The notes: generated by a model from the letters alone, not told the origin. Counted from the first letter of the stretch, positions 1 to 9,765 are shown. The stretch: 64,000 nt of DNA from Paenibacillus rigui (GCF_002234615.1 NZ_NMQW01000002.1:310001-374000); one strand, 5' to 3'. Numbers and translations are program-made.

Positions 1-233
1 GTTGCATGACGAAAAAAAGCGGCCTCGCAATCGTCGCGCTCCATGCCTGAGCCATTATCGCTGACACGGATCAGCTCGAGCCCACCCTCTTCGATGGCAA
101 CATCAATTCGGCTGCTTCCCGCATCAATTGCATTCTCCACCAATTCCTTCACAACGGAGGAAGGGCGTTCTACGACTTCCCCCGCTGCGATCTGGTTGGC
201 AATATGTTCATCCAAAATTTTGATTTTGCCCAT
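1..233 (-). CDS. mutL: DNA mismatch repair protein MutL (3' part beyond window)
   Basis: Only the first 77 or so codons are inside the window; the rest runs off the left edge. The visible protein is the start of the GHKL ATPase domain of MutL: it reads [20 protein letters not shown], then the conserved [12 protein letters not shown] (ATP-binding motif I with its Asn) and the DNGSGM motif II. MutL couples MutS mismatch recognition to strand processing. The ATG lies 5 bp after the stop of the protease gene upstream, and its ribosome-binding site (AAGGGG) overlaps that stop, so translation of the two genes is probably coupled. The assignment is very safe for the part seen. Confidence 0.97.
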   Translation of the reverse strand, partial: MGKIKILDEHIANQIAAGEVVERPSSVVKELVENAIDAGSSRIDVAIEEGGLELIRVSDNGSGMERDDCEAAFFRHA

Positions 234-238
234 ATAAC

Positions 239-1702
239 TTACCCCTTAGAAGCGGTCAAAACTACCTGTTCTCCGTTATCAGACCATTCCAGCTGCGGGT
301 AGCTTTCCGCGAATTTACCGACATTGATATAGCTGGAGCCGTTTTGCAGCAGCAGCTCGCCTGCACCCTCCTGGTACGTGTGGGTTGTTCCGCCTGCTGA
401 AATTTCAACCGACCGGGTTTCGCCGTTCCAAGCGATGCCACCGCCAAGCAGTGCACTGACCAATCGGGTCGGCACATACAGCTGACCGTTATCTTTTATG
501 ACATTAAAATAATCGTCCACAGGAATTTGGTTGACAGTTACACCCAGTTTATTCAAAGCGACACTAACCTTCTGGATACCCGTTTCGTGAAGAGCTGTAA
601 CAAGCTGAGGCACATCCCCGTCCACTTCAATATCCGGCTTCAAGCCTACCTTGTTCACTTTGCGAAGCTTCGGCGTCAAGTACTCTTCGATGGTTACTTT
701 CAGCGCCCCGCCTTGGGTTAGCGGAATCAGCGTTTGTACGCTTCCTTTGCCGTACGTATTCATGCCGATAACTTTGGTTACGGCATTGTAGTCCTGCAGT
801 GCACCCGTCAGCACTTCCGAAGCGCTGGCGCTGTTCTCGTTCACCAGAATATAAACAGGAAACGGCTGAGTCGTTCCGTTGGAAAACTTGACAGGCTCGT
901 CTACATTGTTTTTGTCCTTCGTATGAATCAGAATGCCTTCCTTGACGAACAATTTGGCCATATTTTGCGCCGTATCGACCAAACCGCCCGGATTGTCGCG
1001 AAGGTCCAGGATCAGGCTGTTGATGCCCTGCTGCTTCAGCTCTGCAAGCTGTGCTGCCGTTTCCTCGTCGGCCTCGCTGGAAAATCCGGTGACGCGGATA
1101 TAGCCTACGCCTGGATCAAATTTTTTGTGCGTAACGACTGGCAGTTGAATCGTTTGACGACTCATGTTCAGCACCAGGCTGTCTTGAAGCCGTTTGACGG
1201 TTACGGACACTTTGGAGCCTTCCGGGCCCATAATTTTTTTGGTGACCTCATCAATTTTCAAACCGGCGATGGGCTCGCCCTCTACGGCTGTAATTTGATC
1301 CCCCGGCTTCATGCCCGCCTTTTGGGCAGGTCCGTTATCGAACACCTCGGAGACAAACAGGCCTTCCTTCTCATTGCTGATCCGGACGCCGATGCCGACA
1401 TAATTGTTCTCAAGCGAGCTTTCAAACCGCTTCAAATCCTCCGGTGTAAAATAGACGGTATACGGATCATGCAGCGTCTCGATCATTTCCTCAATCGATT
1501 TGCCGGTTAATTGCTGCTTCGTCGGTGCACTCACGTGATTTTTTTCAATTAACTCCATGACTTCCTTCGTCCGGGCAGCTGTTGCATCATTGGCATCAGC
1601 GGCTAATGCTGCCGAGGCGGAAGGGAACATCAGAGTAAGGGTCAGCACAACCGAGGCAGTGCTCCGCCAGATGGCACGATAGCCGTTTGTTTGCATAAAC
1701 AT
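239..1702 (-). CDS. S41 family C-terminal processing protease (CtpA-like)
   Basis: Secreted or membrane-anchored serine protease of the CtpA/CtpB group. It has an N-terminal hydrophobic signal segment (about residues 15-35), a PDZ domain (about 100-170) and the S41 catalytic domain (about 195-370). The nucleophile is expected at about Ser293 in ENSASASE and the general base at about Lys319 in TYGKGS; the spacing fits the Ser/Lys dyad of this family. The last 100 residues resemble a copper-amine-oxidase N-terminal-like (stalk) domain, as in many Paenibacillus secreted proteins. I chose the second ATG because it has GAAAGG at a usable distance. The gene sits between mutS and mutL in the same direction, 25 bp after mutS. 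The target protein is unknown. Confidence 0.9.
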   Translation of the reverse strand: MFMQTNGYRAIWRSTASVVLTLTLMFPSASAALAADANDATAARTKEVMELIEKNHVSAPTKQQLTGKSIEEMIETLHDPYTVYFTPEDLKRFESSLENNYVGIGVRISNEKEGLFVSEVFDNGPAQKAGMKPGDQITAVEGEPIAGLKIDEVTKKIMGPEGSKVSVTVKRLQDSLVLNMSRQTIQLPVVTHKKFDPGVGYIRVTGFSSEADEETAAQLAELKQQGINSLILDLRDNPGGLVDTAQNMAKLFVKEGILIHTKDKNNVDEPVKFSNGTTQPFPVYILVNENSASASEVLTGALQDYNAVTKVIGMNTYGKGSVQTLIPLTQGGALKVTIEEYLTPKLRKVNKVGLKPDIEVDGDVPQLVTALHETGIQKVSVALNKLGVTVNQIPVDDYFNVIKDNGQLYVPTRLVSALLGGGIAWNGETRSVEISAGGTTHTYQEGAGELLLQNGSSYINVGKFAESYPQLEWSDNGEQVVLTASKG

Positions 1703-1727
1703 TGTCATCCTTTCATCATAAGAAAAA

Positions 1728-4472
1728 CTAAGATAAGTGCTTCTTTAATTCATACAAAAAGTTCATTGCCATCATAGGCGTCATATTCATCAAATCCGCC
1801 GACTTCACCTGCTCTGCGAGCTGTTCTAGTCGGGGATCAGATTTCTTCTTATGCTTGTCCGCCGGAGGCTCGGCTTCCTGGAACAGACTCAGCTGGACTA
1901 CTCCGGCTTCTTTGACCTGCTCCGGCTGCGGTTTGGGTGCAGCTGGCGCTTCCCCTAGATGATTTGCTGAGAAGTCACCCGGCGCATTCCCTGGCTCCTG
2001 CTTGGCAACGGCGGTCCGTGAATGGCTCACAGCTGTCTGCTCCTGCCCCTGCAGCAGCTCGGCCCGAGCCTCGAAGGCATTCAACAGCTCGTAAGAACGG
2101 TCAATGATCCCAGCCGGGAGACCGGCAATCTGAGCACAATAAATGCCATAGCTTGTACTCGCCGCCCCGGGAATCAGCTTGCGCAGAAACGTCACCTGAC
2201 GGCCGCTCTCCTTCACCGCCATACAGCAGTTGCGTAAGCTTCCCAGCGTTTCCTCCAGATGCGCCAGCTCGTGAAAATGAGTCGATACGAGCGTCTTGCA
2301 GCCGATCCGGTCATGTAAAAACTCGATGACCGCCTGCGCAATCGCCATGCCCTCGCCTGTGGAGGTGCCTCTGCCCAGCTCATCGATAATGACAAGGCTT
2401 CGTTCCGTCGCCTTTTCCGTCATCACCTGAATGTCCATCATCTCGACCATGAACGTGCTTTGGCCGCCGATTAAGTCATCTGCCGCCCCAATCCGGGTAA
2501 AGATACGGTCCAGAATCGGCACCTGGGCCTTCGACGCCGGCACGAAGCAGCCGATTTGCGCCATGAGGCAAATCATGGCCACCTGGCGCATGTAGGTGCT
2601 CTTCCCGGCCATGTTCGGTCCGGTAATCAGCAGCATGCTGCCCTCTTCTCGACTGAGCGAGGTATCGTTGGCTATAAAGACGCCATCCTCCATCACCGCT
2701 TCGACGACGGGATGTCGTCCTTCCTCGATACGGAGCTCATAGAAATCTCCGATCTCGGGCCGTGTATATCGGTTGGCTGCGCTGACCGCAGCCAACGACT
2801 GATACACGTCCACTGTCGCAATCCGCTCCGCCAGCAGCTGGAGACGTGAAATGTGGGCGGATAGCCTGTCCCGCAGCTCCATAAACAGCTGGTATTCCAG
2901 ATCCACCATTTTTTCCTGCGCTTCGAGAATGAGGCCTTCCTTCTCCTTCAGCTCCGGTGTAACGAAGCGCTCGGCATTCGCCAGCGTTTGCTTGCGCTCG
3001 TAACGGCCTTCCTCCAAGGAAGGCAGGTTCGCCTTCGTTACTTCAATGTAGTAGCCGAAAACCTTGTTATAGCCGATCTTGAGCGATTTGACGCCGGTGC
3101 GCTCCCGCTCCTGGCGCTCGAGCTCAGCAATCCACTGCTTGCCGTTCGTGCTCGCTTCGCGCAGCTGATCCAGATAGGCGTGGTACCCCGCCTTGATCAT
3201 CCCGCCGTCCCGGATCGAGACGGGCGGCTCCTCGGTGATGGCGTCGTCGATCCACGCCATCACATCGTGGCACGGGTCCATCCGTGCCGTAAGCTGCTCA
3301 AGCGTCGCGGAGCCCGACGCAGCGCAAATCTCCTTCAGCAGGGGAACCTGCTGAAGCGAGGCCTTCAACGCGATCAGATCGCGCGCGTTGGCATTGCCGT
3401 AAGCGATGCGGGCAACGAGCCGCTCGAGATCGTACACTTCCTTGAGCGACTGCTTCAGCTCGTCGCGGACGATCAGCTGATGATACAGCCGGTCAACGGC
3501 TTCAAGCCGCTCCTGAATGGCCGATGCGCTCATCAGCGGCTTCTCGATCCAGCGGCGCAGCAGCCGGCCGCCCATCGCCGTTACCGTTTTGTCCAGCTGC
3601 CAGAGCAGGGTTCCTTTCTTGGTCCGGTCTCGGACCGTCTCCACCAGCTCCAGATTGCGGCGGGTGAACGGATCCATAATCATGTATTGATTTTGCTCAT
3701 ACAGCCGAATGTGCTTCAGATGGGTCAAGGATCGCTTCTGCGTCTCGACCAAATAGCCCATCAGCTGCTGTATTGCCTGTTTCGCCTGCGGCGGCAAGGA
3801 GGCCAGCTCCTGCTCGGCAAAGTAATCCTCCAAGCGCACAGCCGCATCCGCAGCCGTATGTATCGTTTCTTCCCGGGGCGTCATAACGGTCGTGCTGGCC
3901 CAGCCTGCCGCTGCCTGTGCCCTCAGACGGGTCAAAACATCTTGCGGCGCCAATAGCTCCGATGGGTGGTAAACATTGATTTCATCGGCGACGAGCGTCA
4001 AGCTTCCCTCCAGGCAGGTGACGAACAGCTCTCCTGTCGAAATGTCACTTGCCGCAAAGCCATAGCTGCCCTCCCGTGTTTCGGTCACGGAAACCATATA
4101 GTTGTTGCTTTCGCCGAGGGATCTGGCATCCATCACGGTTCCTGGCGTCACGATCCGGACAATTTCTCTTCGTACGACGCCTTTAGCCTGGGACGGGTCC
4201 TCCACCTGCTCGCAAATCGCAACCTTAAAGCCCTTTTCTATCAATCTGGCAATATAGTTATCCGCCGAATGATAGGGAATGCCGCACATAGGAATACGCT
4301 CCTCGGCTCCTCCTTCGCGTCCGGTCAGCGTAATTTCCAGCTCTCTGGATGCCTGAACGGCGTCCTCAAAAAACATTTCATAAAAATCACCCAGGCGGAA
4401 AAACAAAAATGCGTCCTGCACCTGCGCCTTGATGGCAAGATATTGCTCGATCATCGGCGTATATTTGGCCAT
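1728..4472 (-). CDS. mutS: DNA mismatch repair protein MutS
   Basis: Mismatch-recognition ATPase of 914 residues, slightly longer than the usual 850-870. The N-terminal domain has the mismatch-wedge motif GDFYEMF (Phe-x-Glu) near residue 30. The C-terminal ATPase has Walker A GPNMAGKST and Walker B DELGRGTST. A long linker near the C-terminus contains QLSLF, a standard beta-clamp binding motif. The start is placed at MAKYTPMIEQ, preceded by GGGGG 7 bp upstream. The reading frame continues 56 codons further upstream, but that extension is unlike MutS and is probably untranslated. It forms an apparent mutS-protease-mutL operon on the minus strand. Confidence 0.97.
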   Translation of the reverse strand: MAKYTPMIEQYLAIKAQVQDAFLFFRLGDFYEMFFEDAVQASRELEITLTGREGGAEERIPMCGIPYHSADNYIARLIEKGFKVAICEQVEDPSQAKGVVRREIVRIVTPGTVMDARSLGESNNYMVSVTETREGSYGFAASDISTGELFVTCLEGSLTLVADEINVYHPSELLAPQDVLTRLRAQAAAGWASTTVMTPREETIHTAADAAVRLEDYFAEQELASLPPQAKQAIQQLMGYLVETQKRSLTHLKHIRLYEQNQYMIMDPFTRRNLELVETVRDRTKKGTLLWQLDKTVTAMGGRLLRRWIEKPLMSASAIQERLEAVDRLYHQLIVRDELKQSLKEVYDLERLVARIAYGNANARDLIALKASLQQVPLLKEICAASGSATLEQLTARMDPCHDVMAWIDDAITEEPPVSIRDGGMIKAGYHAYLDQLREASTNGKQWIAELERQERERTGVKSLKIGYNKVFGYYIEVTKANLPSLEEGRYERKQTLANAERFVTPELKEKEGLILEAQEKMVDLEYQLFMELRDRLSAHISRLQLLAERIATVDVYQSLAAVSAANRYTRPEIGDFYELRIEEGRHPVVEAVMEDGVFIANDTSLSREEGSMLLITGPNMAGKSTYMRQVAMICLMAQIGCFVPASKAQVPILDRIFTRIGAADDLIGGQSTFMVEMMDIQVMTEKATERSLVIIDELGRGTSTGEGMAIAQAVIEFLHDRIGCKTLVSTHFHELAHLEETLGSLRNCCMAVKESGRQVTFLRKLIPGAASTSYGIYCAQIAGLPAGIIDRSYELLNAFEARAELLQGQEQTAVSHSRTAVAKQEPGNAPGDFSANHLGEAPAAPKPQPEQVKEAGVVQLSLFQEAEPPADKHKKKSDPRLEQLAEQVKSADLMNMTPMMAMNFLYELKKHLS

Positions 4473-4663
4473 GCTGAAACCCCCATGCATCGTTCTTTCT
4501 GTAAAGGACTGCCGTTCAAAGCTTTCTTGCCGCCATTGAAAATAGGCCCTCTGCTTGAAACCAATCCATAACAGCCAATCTATGTTCAACAGCGGCTTGA
4601 ATACACATTCCCGGCAGCAGGAACGTTGATTGTGTGTCATCCTACTACTTATACGCTATTATA

Positions 4664-6163
4664 TCACGAATTAATAGACGATACTTCTTTTCTGGCAAAA
4701 GGCCCGATTTTCCATCGCACACGGATATCTTCCTGCTCCTTCCAGCACTCCATATGAAGCATCATCGTTTTTAAAGGAGTGAGGTAACGTTCATGCGTCC
4801 GATAGGCAGGAAGCCGGACCAGATCGTTCCAAAGGCCCGGCAGCAGCGGCCGGATTCGTTGTTTATCCCCAAGATAATAGGCTTCCTGAACGAGAGGTTC
4901 ATCCAATGGCCGGGACCGCAGCTGGCGGTAATGGTCTGCTATCAGCTTGGCAAGTGAAAGCACCCCTCTCGCTAACCTTGGCGATACGAGCCAGCTGGGC
5001 AGCACCCGATATTCAAAACCCCCGTGACGCTGTCTGCGAAAATCCCCGAGAAACCCATACCTCGGCTTCCGCAGGCCGGTAGTCGTATCTTCCAGCAATA
5101 CCAACGGCAGCGCCAAGTAATTGTCGAGCACCCTCAGGAACTCGCTGGATAAGGGAACGCCGCTGAAGTGAATGTGTCCGCCCAAGGGGAAGCCTTTCAC
5201 CGGCATACCGCCAGCCAACCATTCCAATGACTCATCGGAGATTTTCCTCGAAGCGTTCTGCATCGTACGGTGAATATTTTTGAGCAGCTGTCCAATATCC
5301 CGGCTCGGCTCCGGCCGAAGCTCCGCCAAAGGGTAAATTTTGCGAAAGCTCGGCAGTACGATTGCGTCGCAGCCGACAGGTCCGTCTTTTTCCATAAACC
5401 TGGAAGCGAAAATGATTTTCCCTTGTGGATTACGCAGCACAAACTCAGGGTCGGCCCCGAGCATCACCGCAGGACGCGGCGTATAGTCCTCCGCTTCCTG
5501 TTCTTCTGCGAATCGGTGCAGCGCATCTGAGAAAAGCTCTGCGAGCCGCGCGGTCAGTGTGGGAGCCGTTTCCAGCTCGGTGATGAATAATTCGCCGCCT
5601 TTGCCTACACCGATACGTACGACGCCGAAATCAAGTCCCAATGCATAGATTGCCTTCACTGCTTCCCGCTTCGCTCGGATCGCATGATAGGAAGGGGTCT
5701 CCTCTGTTACCTCCGTGAAATCATCTGGTGGCTGCTGTGTTTGCATGGGGTGAGGGGCTCCGTAAAATATTCCCTGCTTTCTCTGGAACAGAGTCAACGC
5801 TTGCAGATGAAAAACAGGCACAATGTACTCGTAAGTATACTGAGGCGGCTGCAAACGGCCTTCTTGCTGTACCTCAGCGTCTACAAGCTCCTGTTCAGCC
5901 GTCTGCTGCCGGGCGGACTCCCAACGGATCCCGTGAAGCTTCAGGACAACCGCTGCTTTTCGGGGATTGTTCGCCCGCAGCTGGCATTTGATCGGCTGCA
6001 CCAGCAGCCGGCTCGCTTTTTCCGCGTGATAGCATCCCCAATGGATGATGCACGGTTGCTGTTTTTCCTGCTGCGCGGTCAACTGGGTTCCATGGGGGAT
6101 ACGGAGCCGCTCCAGCAGCAAATGCAGCGTCGGTTCGTTGGAGTGCAGCAAGAACACCCTCAT
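4664..6163 (-). CDS. Putative amidoligase (phiEco32-like COOH-NH2 ligase type 2) with ATP-grasp-like N-terminal half
   Basis: A 499-residue soluble protein. The C-terminal half (from about residue 232) has LGADPEF, GGHIHFSG and a conserved FEYRVLPSW block, which I recognise as the COOH-NH2 ligase type 2 family first described from phage phiEco32. The N-terminal half ends in GLDFGVVRIGV followed by FITELETAPTLT, which looks like the C-terminal lobe of an ATP-grasp ligase, possibly degenerate. Such proteins are predicted to form amide bonds between amino acids or peptides; no substrate is visible. GAGGGGGG precedes the ATG. The gene lies between mutS and cotE and has a cotE terminator directly upstream, so it needs its own promoter. 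A spore- or peptide-tag role is only a guess. Confidence 0.75.
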   Translation of the reverse strand: MRVFLLHSNEPTLHLLLERLRIPHGTQLTAQQEKQQPCIIHWGCYHAEKASRLLVQPIKCQLRANNPRKAAVVLKLHGIRWESARQQTAEQELVDAEVQQEGRLQPPQYTYEYIVPVFHLQALTLFQRKQGIFYGAPHPMQTQQPPDDFTEVTEETPSYHAIRAKREAVKAIYALGLDFGVVRIGVGKGGELFITELETAPTLTARLAELFSDALHRFAEEQEAEDYTPRPAVMLGADPEFVLRNPQGKIIFASRFMEKDGPVGCDAIVLPSFRKIYPLAELRPEPSRDIGQLLKNIHRTMQNASRKISDESLEWLAGGMPVKGFPLGGHIHFSGVPLSSEFLRVLDNYLALPLVLLEDTTTGLRKPRYGFLGDFRRQRHGGFEYRVLPSWLVSPRLARGVLSLAKLIADHYRQLRSRPLDEPLVQEAYYLGDKQRIRPLLPGLWNDLVRLPAYRTHERYLTPLKTMMLHMECWKEQEDIRVRWKIGPFARKEVSSINS

Positions 6164-6220
6164 GATGATCCCCCCCTCGATTCATTAGTCGAATGCCTAA
6201 TTTTGTGCGGACAACCGTTT

Positions 6221-6248
6221 AAAACAAAAAAGAGGGCTGACGCCCTCT
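6221..6248 (-). terminator. Rho-independent terminator after cotE
   Basis: A perfect 7-bp stem (AGAGGGC/GCCCTCT) with a 4-base loop is followed on the minus strand by a T-rich run. It lies 40 bp after the cotE stop. Confidence 0.85.
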
Positions 6249-6288
6249 GCCGGATTGAACCTAACTGTCATATACTTATAGCAGGAAA

Positions 6289-6855
6289 TCAGTTCAAATC
6301 GTCGTCCAACAGATCCGGGTCGAGATCCTCGAAATCTCCTTCATCGGCACTGTCGAAATCCACATGCTTATCGTCGTAATCATCGCCGCCATGTGGAGAC
6401 ACCAAAACATAAACCTTCGTCTCAGCAATCATCTCCACTTTGAATTCACGCTCCACGCGAATAACAACACTGTCCCCGCGGGAGGAAATGCTGGCCTCTA
6501 CGCAATTCGGCTCCTGAGTGCAGACGGCGGATACTTCCGCCGTTCCCGGTCTGTGCTTCTTATCCAAGTAAGAAAGCCCGACCGACTCGACGTAAGAAAT
6601 CGTTTCTTTCGCGACATCTGTTTGCGTATTCCGGTCGTACGAATACCAAATGTTGATGTCGTAAGTACCTACTACCTCGACGTGATCTCCCGCCTTCACC
6701 GCTTCATATTGGTTGTTAATAATCCAGGCACCCAGAATGCTCGTGGGATTATGAGGCGGCGTGACCGTGTTGGTGATTTGTGAAAATTTGCGACCTTTGC
6801 CGCAGACAGCTTTCGTATAGATCTCTCTGCTCTGCAAATCTTTATCTAATGACAT
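6289..6855 (-). CDS. cotE: Spore coat morphogenetic protein CotE
   Basis: CotE directs assembly of the outer coat around the forespore in Bacillaceae and Paenibacillaceae. The 188-residue protein keeps the family signature: EIYTKAVCGKGRKFSQ at the N-terminus, SILGAWIINNQYEA, YDINIWYSYD, a TKVYVLVSP segment and a very acidic Asp/Glu tail. Length is close to the Bacillus subtilis protein (181). The start at MSLDKDLQSR is supported by GGAGGAGG 8 bp upstream; an in-frame ATG 10 codons earlier lacks this. Position beside mutS-mutL matches the conserved cotE-mutS-mutL order of Bacillus, here interrupted by the amidoligase gene. Confidence 0.95.
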   Translation of the reverse strand: MSLDKDLQSREIYTKAVCGKGRKFSQITNTVTPPHNPTSILGAWIINNQYEAVKAGDHVEVVGTYDINIWYSYDRNTQTDVAKETISYVESVGLSYLDKKHRPGTAEVSAVCTQEPNCVEASISSRGDSVVIRVEREFKVEMIAETKVYVLVSPHGGDDYDDKHVDFDSADEGDFEDLDPDLLDDDLN

Positions 6856-6889
6856 CCTTTCAACCTCCTCCATACAATCATTCATTACA

Positions 6890-6917
6890 ATTGTATGCAG
6901 GACATTCGTCTAGGGTG
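6890..6917 (-). promoter_or_regulatory. Candidate sporulation promoter (sigma-K/sigma-E type) of cotE
   Basis: On the minus strand CACC (6917-6914) is followed 16 bp later by CATACAAT (6897-6890). This fits the sigma-K pattern ACM-N16/17-CATANNNT, and the -10 also fits sigma-E. The same eight bases recur as an inverted copy at 6871-6878. Inference from known cotE regulation in Bacillus subtilis. Confidence 0.5.
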
Positions 6918-6950
6918 ACAAAAACTTTTCCATCTTTTTGCGAATTATTC

Positions 6951-7937
6951 CTACGGATGTGAAGATGGGGGGACCGGATTTGAGATGCCGGTCTCCTTTT
7001 GTTTTTTCTCCCGCTTCGCCACGGCAACAAAAGCTTTCAGCTCCATCATAAGCTGCAGCAACGCGGACCGGATCTCGAATTCCTCCCGGCTTTCCGGAAG
7101 CTTCATCCGCCGGAATCTGTTTTCCAGCGCAGCAATCTCTTGCTCCGCACGCCCCGTGTAATATTCCCCCTTCACATCCTCACTCAGTTCGATGAATACG
7201 CCCGACAGCAGCTCTCCGTGATGGAGGGTTTGGTATACTTGGGCCACAAGCTGCATCATTCGTTCGATGGATTCCAGCTGCTGCTTGCGCATGTAAAAGT
7301 ACGCCGCCCACGCCGTCTCCTCCCGGAACAGCATATTTTCATTCGAACGCCGGACAAGCGCCAATGCCTCTTCCAGAAGATTCTCCGCCTCCAACAGCTC
7401 CGTGCCGCTCCATATGTAGCCGTTATCCTTCAAATGCTTCGAGATCTCGACAAAAATCCGTGAAAACAATTGTTCTAATTGTTCTTTCATCCCAACAAGA
7501 CGTTTATCTTCACTGGGCATATAAATGATATTTATAACGGAAGCCGTACCCAAACCGACAACCAGCAGCGCGATCTCATTCAGGATTACATCTGTGGTCA
7601 GCCTCTCCGCCAAATAGACGTGAAACATGACCACGGAGCCCGTAACTACGCCTTCCTTTAACTGAAACCGGTTCAATAGCGGGTAAAGGATGAGGATATA
7701 CAGACTGATAACCCAGATGTGAAAACCAAACAGCCAGAACAGCAGCACGGCCAGCAGCAGGCCTCCTATCGATGCCACCAAACGCTGAAAGGAGGTTTGC
7801 AGTCCGCGTTTCTTGGTTACATCAATGCCCAGAATAGCAAGTAAGCCGGTCGATAGCGGGGACTGAAGCCCAAGCAGTTGCGATAGTGTAATAGCGGCAA
7901 AAACGGCTGCAGCGGTTTTAATGACTCGAATCCCCAT
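6951..7937 (-). CDS. Aromatic acid exporter family protein (ArAE_1, YqjA-like)
   Basis: Membrane protein of the ArAE_1/FUSC-like superfamily. The first 140 residues contain about five hydrophobic helices arranged as in YqjA-type proteins (an ITLSQLLG helix, then LLAILGIDVTKKRG). The remaining 190 residues form a soluble, helical, charged domain typical of the ArAE_1 C-terminal region. Family members are annotated as possible aromatic acid exporters, but function is unproven for this subgroup. I placed the start at MGIRVIKTAA, preceded by AAAGGG; two further in-frame starts lie up to 8 codons upstream. It is monocistronic as far as can be seen, with cotE downstream on the same strand. Confidence 0.8.
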   Translation of the reverse strand: MGIRVIKTAAAVFAAITLSQLLGLQSPLSTGLLAILGIDVTKKRGLQTSFQRLVASIGGLLLAVLLFWLFGFHIWVISLYILILYPLLNRFQLKEGVVTGSVVMFHVYLAERLTTDVILNEIALLVVGLGTASVINIIYMPSEDKRLVGMKEQLEQLFSRIFVEISKHLKDNGYIWSGTELLEAENLLEEALALVRRSNENMLFREETAWAAYFYMRKQQLESIERMMQLVAQVYQTLHHGELLSGVFIELSEDVKGEYYTGRAEQEIAALENRFRRMKLPESREEFEIRSALLQLMMELKAFVAVAKREKKQKETGISNPVPPSSHP

Positions 7938-8115
7938 GCCAAATTTCCCTTTCATTAACAATGTCTACTTATTTTATCCCTTTTTCATTTAAGCCACAAA
8001 TAGATATTTGGATGCACCCCCATCGCAAAAAAATAAACATCCGCACGCTATCGCACGAATGCTTACCCTCATTGAGCTTGGAGTCGTCCCAGGGGGAGCA
8101 ATGCCCCAGCAGCCT

Positions 8116-8979
8116 TTATTTTTTTCGTATCAGCTTTCCCTCCAAATAGGCGACAGCTTGGTACATCAAGGTTGCGGCAATGGCGATCAAGAGCACGCTG
8201 CCGATGACCAATGTAAAGTTGAACACTTGGAAGCCGTAGATGATTAAGTAACCGAGCCCTTCCTTGGACACGAGAAACTCCCCTACGATGACCCCAACCC
8301 AAGACAAGCCCACATTCACTTTCAACGTCGATACGATGGTCGGGTACGATGCAGGCAAAATTACTTTTTGAAAAATCATCCGCTTGTTCCCGCCGAACAC
8401 CCGAATTACCTTGGTGTAATTCGGATCGACTTCCTTGAAGCTGTTATACACGACCAGAATCGTTATAATGACCGTTATCGACAGGGTCGTAGCTATGATT
8501 GAAATCACGCCGGGTCCAAGCGCTACGATGAACAAGGGGCCTAATGCAACCTTGGGCAGGCTGTTCGCCACGACGATATACGGATCCAGCACTCGCGATA
8601 AAAAAGGAGACCACCAGATCAACGCAGCCGCGGCGGTTCCGAATAACGTCCCGAGAATGAATCCGATCACGGTTTCCCATAATGTGACCCCCATATGCAC
8701 CCATAAAGAGCCATCCATCGATTTGGCATACAATAAGGCTACGATTTTACTCGGATAACTGAAAAGCAGCGCATCGATCCACTGCAGCCGTCCAGCTGCT
8801 TCCCACCAGCTGAGGAACAGCAGGAGGAGCGCCAGCTGTGTCAGGCGGACTTGCCTCGTCGTCTTGCGCTGGAATTCCAAAAACAGGTCATATTCACGGT
8901 CTGCCAGCTCCTTAATATCGGGTCTCTCATTGTAGCGGCTCGCCTTCCCCATATGAATGTGCAGGTCCCCTTCTTCCAT
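8116..8979 (-). CDS. ABC transporter permease (SsuC/TauC/ThiX type)
   Basis: Inner-membrane permease of 287 residues from the nitrate/sulfonate/thiamine-precursor importer group. About six transmembrane helices follow a charged 55-residue N-terminal region. The cytoplasmic coupling loop contains [19 protein letters not shown], the EAA-like loop typical of SsuC/TauC, and the end has [19 protein letters not shown] lies 9 bp before the ATG. It starts 3 bp after the stop of the ATPase gene and completes a three-gene importer (binding protein, ATPase, permease). Substrate cannot be told from the sequence; there is no thiamine riboswitch visible upstream of the operon. Confidence 0.88.
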   Translation of the reverse strand: MEEGDLHIHMGKASRYNERPDIKELADREYDLFLEFQRKTTRQVRLTQLALLLLFLSWWEAAGRLQWIDALLFSYPSKIVALLYAKSMDGSLWVHMGVTLWETVIGFILGTLFGTAAAALIWWSPFLSRVLDPYIVVANSLPKVALGPLFIVALGPGVISIIATTLSITVIITILVVYNSFKEVDPNYTKVIRVFGGNKRMIFQKVILPASYPTIVSTLKVNVGLSWVGVIVGEFLVSKEGLGYLIIYGFQVFNFTLVIGSVLLIAIAATLMYQAVAYLEGKLIRKK

Positions 8980-8982
8980 CGC

Positions 8983-9765
8983 TCAGCTCCCTCCTTTCGT
9001 ATCCATTGCTTCGAAATACCCCCATAGCCGATGAAACAAATCGTGAAAGCCGTCAGCTTCCCTAGCCTTCAACGGCAGCGCATCCCGAATCCCCGCTGGC
9101 ACGTCTACCGTGGTCAGCACTCGACCGGGGTAAGGCTGCAGCACAACGATACGGTCGCTCATGGCAATCGCCTCCGTGATGTCGTGCGTAACGAGTATCG
9201 CTGTTTTACCTCGCGACTTCAACGTTATCGCCACGAGATCCTCCAGTTGAAGCTTAGTCTGGTAATCAAGTGCAGAGAACGGTTCATCCAGCAGCAATAT
9301 ATCCGGCTCCACCGCCAGCGTCCGAACCAGTGCCACCCGCTGCCGCATTCCCCCGGACAGCTGATGCGGGTAGCGGTCCGCCACATCCGCCAGTCCCATA
9401 TCATCCAACAGCTCCATGACCCACTTCCTGGCTGCTTCATCGCGCTTTCCAACCAGCTCCAGACCGATAGAAGCGTTATCGTAGATCGTCCGCCAAGGAA
9501 ACAAATAGTCCTGCTGCAGCATATAACCGACTTTAGGCGTAGGCTGATGAATTTCCTCCCCGGAGACGCGAATCGTCCCGGCAGCAGGCTTCAACAAGCC
9601 GCTGATCAGCGAAAGCAGAGTTGTTTTTCCGCAGCCGCTGGGCCCGATCAAGCTGATAAATTCACCCTGCTCCACATTCAGGCGGATATGCTCCAAGGCC
9701 AGAAAGGCGCCCCGCTCGTTCACATACACATGAGATAGATTGTCGATCTCTACGACGTTGCTCAT
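8983..9765 (-). CDS. ABC transporter ATP-binding protein (SsuB/TauB type)
   Basis: Cytoplasmic ATPase of 260 residues that powers the importer encoded with it. It has Walker A GPSGCGKTT, Q-loop LQQDYLFPW, signature LSGGMRQRVALVR, Walker B ILLLDEPFSALD and the H-loop VTHDITEA. The arrangement is standard for SsuB/TauB ATPases. Start at MSNVVEIDNL is preceded by GGAGGGGG; the frame is open nine codons further upstream. It lies 41 bp downstream of the binding-protein gene and 3 bp from the permease gene. Confidence 0.93.
   Translation of the reverse strand: MSNVVEIDNLSHVYVNERGAFLALEHIRLNVEQGEFISLIGPSGCGKTTLLSLISGLLKPAAGTIRVSGEEIHQPTPKVGYMLQQDYLFPWRTIYDNASIGLELVGKRDEAARKWVMELLDDMGLADVADRYPHQLSGGMRQRVALVRTLAVEPDILLLDEPFSALDYQTKLQLEDLVAITLKSRGKTAILVTHDITEAIAMSDRIVVLQPYPGRVLTTVDVPAGIRDALPLKAREADGFHDLFHRLWGYFEAMDTKGGS

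Noticed and set aside
988-1510. Long plus-strand frames opposite the protease, mutS and other minus-strand genes
   Set aside because: They are antisense shadows of well-recognised genes without ribosome-binding sites or known domains.
4473-4640. 56-codon extension of the mutS frame
   Set aside because: The extension is Cys-, Arg- and Trp-rich, unlike MutS, and the inner ATG has a ribosome-binding site.
8000-8115. G/C-rich inverted repeat after the importer permease gene
   Set aside because: The CTGGGGCATTGCTCCCC-like pairing has almost no loop and no T run, so it is not a credible terminator.
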